Source: Phycisphaeraceae bacterium
GTDB lineage: Bacteria; Planctomycetota; Phycisphaerae; Phycisphaerales; UBA1924
NCBI GenBank assembly: GCA_019636495.1
Contig: JAHBXL010000007.1
Span: forward strand, 1-64,000
Direction: 5' to 3'
DNA length: 64,000 nt
Part shown: positions 60,018 through 64,000 of the stretch, in pieces
How the letters are laid out: each line of letters starts with the position of its first letter
How positions within the stretch are numbered: position 1 is the first letter of the stretch
Program-made: the position numbers and the translations under genes
The notes under the pieces: generated by a model
The model's input: the letters and a program-made list of their open reading frames with translations, nothing else
What the model was told of the DNA's origin: nothing
The model's database searches: none

Positions 60018-60998
60018 ATGAGTGCCGGAGGCTCCACGGTGCTCTATGCGATCATTGGTCTGGCGGTGGTGGTTCTTGCGGCCGTTGTTGTGTTGCTGCT
60101 GCGCTGGCGGCGGCGCCGCAACGCCGGGCCGGTCTCGATCGTGATGCTGCGGAAATCGCCGCGGAACTTCAGCGAGTCCGACATTCGCGCGGCGTTCCGG
60201 CGCGTGCACAAGCGGGACCCGCAGATCCAGCGCGTCCCCTTCGACGAGCACACGTCCGGCTTCCTCATCCTCGATGAGGAGTTGCCGCCAATGGCGATCA
60301 TCGACTCGCGCCGGCAGTACGCCGACCCGGCCGACCTCGAGGACACCGCCTCGCACCACGACCACCCCGTGCTGCGCGATGCGCTGCTCAACCATCGCGC
60401 GTGGGTCTCGGTCGATGCGATGGGCGTGAACAGCGCGATCTCCAAGGAAGACCGCGCGATGATCTACGGCCTTCTCGGCCCCATCGCCGCGCAACTGCTC
60501 GACGCCGGCACCATGCTCCTCTTCCTGCCCGCCGAGAAAAACGTCGCCGAGCCCGGGCCCGATACCGAGGCCCAACTCCGCGACGGCCGAATCGCCGAAC
60601 TCTTCAGCGATGAGGACCTGGTCGCCCCGCTCTTCCACGTCGACAAGGACGACCCCCGAATCAACGCCGCGATGGCCGAGGCCCGGTCGCGACTGCCCGA
60701 GTTCTGCTCCGAGTTTGACCGCCGCGGCACCGTCTGCGAAGCCATGGTCAAAGGCCGCTTCGCCGTGAAGAACGAGGACGAGGAAACCGCCGAGTTCATG
60801 TGGGTGAAGGTGCAGAGCATGGATGCAACCGGGTTCACCGGGAGCGTGGCCAACCACCCCGTCGACCCGTCCCTGCCCCCCAAGGGCGCGACCGTCAAGG
60901 TGAAGATCGACGATGTCGTCGACTGGGCCTACCTCGACGAGCAGGAAGAGCCGCAGGGCGTGTTTGTGGACCGGATCCTGATGGGCCGCGCGCCGTGA
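60018..60998 (+). CDS. Membrane-anchored DUF2314 protein
   Basis: 326 residues from the ATG at 60018. One N-terminal membrane helix (YAIIGLAVVVLAAVVVLLLRW, split about 10-30) followed by RRRRN, so N-out/C-in. The C-terminal about 100 residues match DUF2314 (ARSRLPEFCSEF, then EFMWVKVQSMDATGFTG, then VDDVVDWAYL-like DW-Y). The middle (about 45-200) resembles the DUF4026-type N-terminal domain. Role unknown. No ribosome-binding site better than CGGA. Confidence 0.78.
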   Translation: MSAGGSTVLYAIIGLAVVVLAAVVVLLLRWRRRRNAGPVSIVMLRKSPRNFSESDIRAAFRRVHKRDPQIQRVPFDEHTSGFLILDEELPPMAIIDSRRQYADPADLEDTASHHDHPVLRDALLNHRAWVSVDAMGVNSAISKEDRAMIYGLLGPIAAQLLDAGTMLLFLPAEKNVAEPGPDTEAQLRDGRIAELFSDEDLVAPLFHVDKDDPRINAAMAEARSRLPEFCSEFDRRGTVCEAMVKGRFAVKNEDEETAEFMWVKVQSMDATGFTGSVANHPVDPSLPPKGATVKVKIDDVVDWAYLDEQEEPQGVFVDRILMGRAP

Positions 60999-61023
60999 GG
61001 ACAGCCGACGAAGCCTCGCCCCC

Positions 61024-61054
61024 GGGTGCCTCGCCCCCTCCGCGATGAACGCGG
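61024..61054. repeat. Possible decayed third hairpin repeat
   Basis: GGGTGCCTCGCCCCCTCCGCG resembles copy 2 at 55891 with one insertion, here without the second stem arm; CCGCG-ATGAA-CGCGG follows and may end the DUF2314 transcript. Confidence 0.35.
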
Positions 61055-61086
61055 CACAGAGTGATGCGCTGCCCGGAGACCGCGCC

Positions 61087-61497
61087 TCAAACGTAACGAT
61101 ACTCGATCGGCGCATCCACCTCGGGGTGCAGGCTCGCGTGCACCGGGCACTTGTAGCCCACCGCCTCGATCCGCTCGCGCATCTCCGGCGGAACCTTCGA
61201 CGACTCGATCGTCACCACCACCGGTAGCCGCGCGATCCTTCGCGGCAGCGGGGGCTGGGTCATGTGCTTCTCCACCGTCGCCGTCGCGCCGGTCAGGTCG
61301 ATCCCGTGCCGCTCGCCGTACATCGCCATGGTCGTGAGTATGCACGAGGCCAGGCCCGCCGCGACCAGGTCGGTCGGACTGAAGCCCGTCGCATCGCCCC
61401 CGATGTCCTTGGGGGCATCGGTGCGAATCGTGGCCCCGTTGGGGTGGACGAGGTCGGACTTCTTGCTGCCTGCGTAGCGAACGGAGATACTGACCAT
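61087..61497 (-). CDS. OsmC-family peroxide reductase-like protein
   Basis: 136 residues, OsmC/YhfA size. The redox pair C52 (GLASCILT) and C117 (YKCPVH) matches the OsmC cysteines. The fold reduces organic hydroperoxides in the cytoplasm. The ATG at 61497 is preceded 6 nt upstream by TACCCT with no ribosome-binding site; a longer frame to 61530 is less likely. It is downstream of the potassium channel gene but probably has its own promoter. Confidence 0.9.
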   Translation of the reverse strand: MVSISVRYAGSKKSDLVHPNGATIRTDAPKDIGGDATGFSPTDLVAAGLASCILTTMAMYGERHGIDLTGATATVEKHMTQPPLPRRIARLPVVVTIESSKVPPEMRERIEAVGYKCPVHASLHPEVDAPIEYRYV

Positions 61498-61503
61498 GCG
61501 GCA

Positions 61504-61509
61504 AGGGTA
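61504..61509 (-). promoter_or_regulatory. Possible -10 6 nt before ATG (osmC)
   Basis: Minus-strand TACCCT at the same distance from the start codon as the other leaderless candidates; a poor match to TATAAT on its own. Confidence 0.3.
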
Positions 61510-61543
61510 TGCGCCGGGCCCGCTCTCCACGTCCGGCCGCGCG

Positions 61544-63229
61544 CTACTTGCCGTACGCCTCGCGGAACTTGGCCTCCGCCTCCACCCCGCCCACCAGCAC
61601 CAGTTCGCTCCCCTCGTGCAGCATCACCGCCGGTCCGGGGTTGATGACCTGCCCATCGGTCGAGCGCACCGCGACGATGGTGCACCCCGTCTTCTCCCGC
61701 ACGCCGCTGGCAGCGACGGTCCGCCCCTCCAGCGCGCCCGGCACCGCGATGCGGAAAATGTCCAGCCCCTCGGCGATGGTCTGGATGCGGCTGCGCTTCA
61801 GCAGGTTGAAGATCGTGCTCGCGCCCATGTGCGCATAACTGAGCACGTGGTCGGCGCCGGCGCGGTGCAGCGTCGCGACGTTGCGCTCGTGCGTGCACCG
61901 CGAGATGATCTGGATGTCCTCGCGAAGGCGGCGGCAGTAGATCGTCAGATAGATGTTCAGGCTGTCGTCGTGCGTCGTGATGATCACCGCCGGAGCCTTG
62001 CGGATGCCCGCCCGCTCCAGCACGTCGAGTTGCGCCGCATCGCCCACGATCGCGCGCTCCCCATCGTGAACACGCCCGGCTTCCTTCTCCACCACGCGGC
62101 ACTCGATCCCGCGTTCCCGCAACGCGCCGGCCGTCGATCGGCCGACACGCCCGCCGCCGATGATCATCGCCGGATCGCCCGAGACGTTGTAGATCGCAAA
62201 GTGCTCGTCGTACACGTCGAGTTGCGACCGCGAGGCCGCGAGCACCAGGATCGCGCTGTCCTCGATCATCAGGTCGGGCCGGGCCAGTTCGAACCGGCCG
62301 CGGTTCCACACGCCGACAACGCTGACACCCAGTTCGCTCAGGTGGTTCTCGCGCAGCGACTTGCCCACCAGCGGCGTCCGCGCCGCGCTCGCCTCGGCGA
62401 TCAACACGTCGTCCACCTCCGCCACGACGTGCGTCACCGCGTCGCCGCCGACAGTGCAGCGGGCCAGCGCCTGCCCCATGAGTTCGCTCAGCCGCAGCGC
62501 GTGCGAGGCGCCGGCGCGGTGCAGGATATCGACCGCCGCGGCGGAGTTCGCGGTCGCCACGATTGTCAGCGACGGCGCGACCCCCCGCGCCGTGAACGTG
62601 ATGTTCGTGTTCAGCGGGTCGCCCTGCGCCGTCATCAGCATCGCCGCCGCGGGCGCGCGAACCCGCTCGTACGTCTCCGGATCGTCAAGGTCCCCCACCA
62701 CCACCCGAAGCCCCAGGTCGTGCAGTTCCAGCGCATCCTTCAGTTCCGGCACGATCAGCGCATAGTCCGTCCCCGCCGCGACGAGTCTGCGGATCAGCGC
62801 GGACGATACCGGGTCGTTGCTCGTCAGCAGCACGTGCCCGCGCGTCTCCTCCGGCAACTGGTGCGGCGCGCGGGCCGCGTGCTGAGCCTCCAGCCACGGC
62901 GCATAGAAGAACCGAATGAACGTGAACGGCAGCATGATGAGCAGGAACACGATCCCCGATGACATCACCAGCATGGCGAAGGCGCGCCCGAGATCACTCG
63001 TGAACGCGATGTCCCCGTAACCCAGGGTCGACATCGTGGTCAGCGTCCAGTAGAACCCGGTGAGCCACGAGTGGCTCTGCCCCTCGTAGGCCATGAGGAA
63101 GTGGAAAATCACGCTGTACAGCACGAACATCCCCGCCAGCGCGCCGAGAAATCGCAGCAGCGACATGATGTTCCGCTGCGAAGCGCGGTGTGTGAGAAAG
63201 ACCGCGAACTGGGAGGGAAGGTACTTCAT
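61544..63229 (-). CDS. Two-TM potassium channel with two RCK domains
   Basis: 561 residues from the ATG at 63229; GTG 63250 is an alternative. TM1 about 25-46, pore with filter TLGYG (68-72), TM2 about 83-108. Two TrkA-N/RCK Rossmann domains follow, about 130-245 (HVLLTSNDPVSSALIRRLV) and 345-470 (PAMIIGGGRVGRSTAGALRE, with an intact GxGxxG), and TrkA-C domains at about 265-335 and 480-555. It should form a tetrameric K+ channel gated by a ligand bound to the RCK ring. The first RCK lacks the full GxGxxG, so perhaps only the second binds a nucleotide. Confidence 0.93.
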   Translation of the reverse strand: MKYLPSQFAVFLTHRASQRNIMSLLRFLGALAGMFVLYSVIFHFLMAYEGQSHSWLTGFYWTLTTMSTLGYGDIAFTSDLGRAFAMLVMSSGIVFLLIMLPFTFIRFFYAPWLEAQHAARAPHQLPEETRGHVLLTSNDPVSSALIRRLVAAGTDYALIVPELKDALELHDLGLRVVVGDLDDPETYERVRAPAAAMLMTAQGDPLNTNITFTARGVAPSLTIVATANSAAAVDILHRAGASHALRLSELMGQALARCTVGGDAVTHVVAEVDDVLIAEASAARTPLVGKSLRENHLSELGVSVVGVWNRGRFELARPDLMIEDSAILVLAASRSQLDVYDEHFAIYNVSGDPAMIIGGGRVGRSTAGALRERGIECRVVEKEAGRVHDGERAIVGDAAQLDVLERAGIRKAPAVIITTHDDSLNIYLTIYCRRLREDIQIISRCTHERNVATLHRAGADHVLSYAHMGASTIFNLLKRSRIQTIAEGLDIFRIAVPGALEGRTVAASGVREKTGCTIVAVRSTDGQVINPGPAVMLHEGSELVLVGGVEAEAKFREAYGK

Positions 63230-63400
63230 CCGGTCGGCAGGCTTCCGCACGCGGGCCGCTCTGCGCCCGGGCAGCGGATGCTACCAGAGACCGTGAACCC
63301 CCGCCAGAGTGCCGCGCGACACACGCCCGACAGGTCCCGGGCCACCCTCGCAACCATGCGCACGCACCCACACCCGCCCCCGGGGCACACCCCCGCGCGG

Positions 63401-64000
63401 TCAGTCGCCGCTCATCAGCGATTCGGGCCGTACGCGGACATCCGGGCCGTTCTGCCCCGCGATGATCCGGTCGATCAGCCGCGAGAATGCGCGACGCTCC
63501 GCCCGCGCCACCACCTGTTCCGCGGCCGATTGCGCCGTGTACCCGTTGGCGATCTGCCAGCCGTCGTCGCTCCCCGCACCATCGAACACCAGCCCGCCGC
63601 CGCCCGTGAGAACGATGATCCCGTGCACCGTGCACGCGCACGTCTTCTGAACCGTCGGCGCCAGTCCAACCGTGAACAACAGCGGGAACACCCACATGTC
63701 ATTCCCCTGCACCGTGTCGTACGTCACCACCAGCAGAGCCTCGGCATCGAGTTGCCTCGCCGCGGCGAGCAGTTGCTCCTCCTGAACCCGCGTTCCCGCC
63801 GGCAACAGCCTCGACAGCGGCTGCGCATCGACGCCCACCGTCCGCACCCCCAGCCGCGCAAGTTCCCGGATCTCGATCTCCGACAACTCCACCGTCTCGA
63901 CCAGCCCCGCATGGTCCCCATATCGGGAGACGGCACGGACCTTCACGACCGCGAGCGTCCGCGGCAACTCCCTCGGCGTCAGATACACCTCGCCCGCCGC
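63401..64000 (-). CDS. Unknown protein, N-terminus outside window
   Basis: The last 199 or so residues of a gene that enters from the right edge; the frame stays open through 64000 (AAGEVYLTPRELPR), so the start is not seen. Visible features: a helical stretch RLGVRTVGVDAQPLSRLL, a Cys pair CACTVHG, a Gly-rich turn (TGGGGLVFDGAGSDDG) and an Arg-rich C-terminal helix. No family recognised; composition would suit an exported or lipoprotein product. 171 nt separate it from the channel gene. Confidence 0.6.
   Translation of the reverse strand, partial: AAGEVYLTPRELPRTLAVVKVRAVSRYGDHAGLVETVELSEIEIRELARLGVRTVGVDAQPLSRLLPAGTRVQEEQLLAAARQLDAEALLVVTYDTVQGNDMWVFPLLFTVGLAPTVQKTCACTVHGIIVLTGGGGLVFDGAGSDDGWQIANGYTAQSAAEQVVARAERRAFSRLIDRIIAGQNGPDVRVRPESLMSGD

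Overview
The window looks like Planctomycetota, probably class Phycisphaerae. The signs are high GC, long secreted beta-helix/Ig proteins ending in a dockerin-like tail that closes with ...F-x3-WF-x-GCP, a Ser/Thr kinase with a helical repeat tail, membrane proteins with a CPxCxYDLR...CPECG zinc ribbon, and paired clpP genes. No rRNA, tRNA, CRISPR array, transposase or phage gene was seen; this is chromosome. The taxon is inferred from family style, not from a marker gene.

Layout. 1-15.8 kb: two very large secreted proteins on the minus strand (the first runs off the left edge), a transmembrane Ser/Thr kinase between them, and a secreted NxxGxxAF-repeat protein. 15.9-18.5 kb: a BlaI-type repressor and its M56 metallopeptidase partner behind a promoter whose -10 is covered by a TACAnnTGTA operator. 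18.5-20.4 kb: two clpP genes and a small membrane protein. 20.4-25.5 kb: elbB, an APC transporter fused to a UspA-like domain, and a PcrA/UvrD helicase. 25.5-29.8 kb, minus strand: a secreted trypsin-like protease, a membrane P-loop NTPase of KAP-like design and a phosphoglucomutase/phosphomannomutase. 30-32 kb: a Pro/Gln repeat surface protein. 32-45.4 kb: a type IV pilus/type II secretion-like operon led by a sensor histidine kinase and a STAS protein, then GspE, GspF, PilM, PilN, PilO, PilP and five pilin-like proteins, with one pseudopilin divergent. 45.4-55.8 kb: small envelope genes, phenylalanine hydroxylase, arginine decarboxylase, a HAF-repeat secreted protein, class III fructose-1,6-bisphosphatase, an LTxxQ-motif secreted protein and a deoxyhypusine-synthase-like enzyme. 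55.9-64 kb: three related zinc-ribbon membrane proteins, another GCP-tail secreted protein, a DUF2314 protein, OsmC, a two-TM potassium channel with RCK domains and a gene cut by the right edge.

How genes may work together. The histidine kinase, STAS protein and pilus ATPase are in one tightly packed operon, so signalling and pilus assembly are probably linked; the secretin and prepilin peptidase must be encoded elsewhere. BlaI/M56 looks like a self-repressing, proteolysis-relieved switch. Arginine decarboxylase (agmatine) and the deoxyhypusine-synthase-like enzyme lie 5 kb apart and could form an agmatine-based polyamine route.

Cis-elements that stand out: a set of genes whose -10-like hexamer sits 5-6 nt before the start codon with no ribosome-binding site (likely leaderless mRNAs), covarying hairpin repeats flanking a GNRA-loop terminator, a polyamine-gene leader with two mutually exclusive pairings, paired CCTA-N2-TAGG palindromes, and G-rich tracts at secreted-protein promoters.
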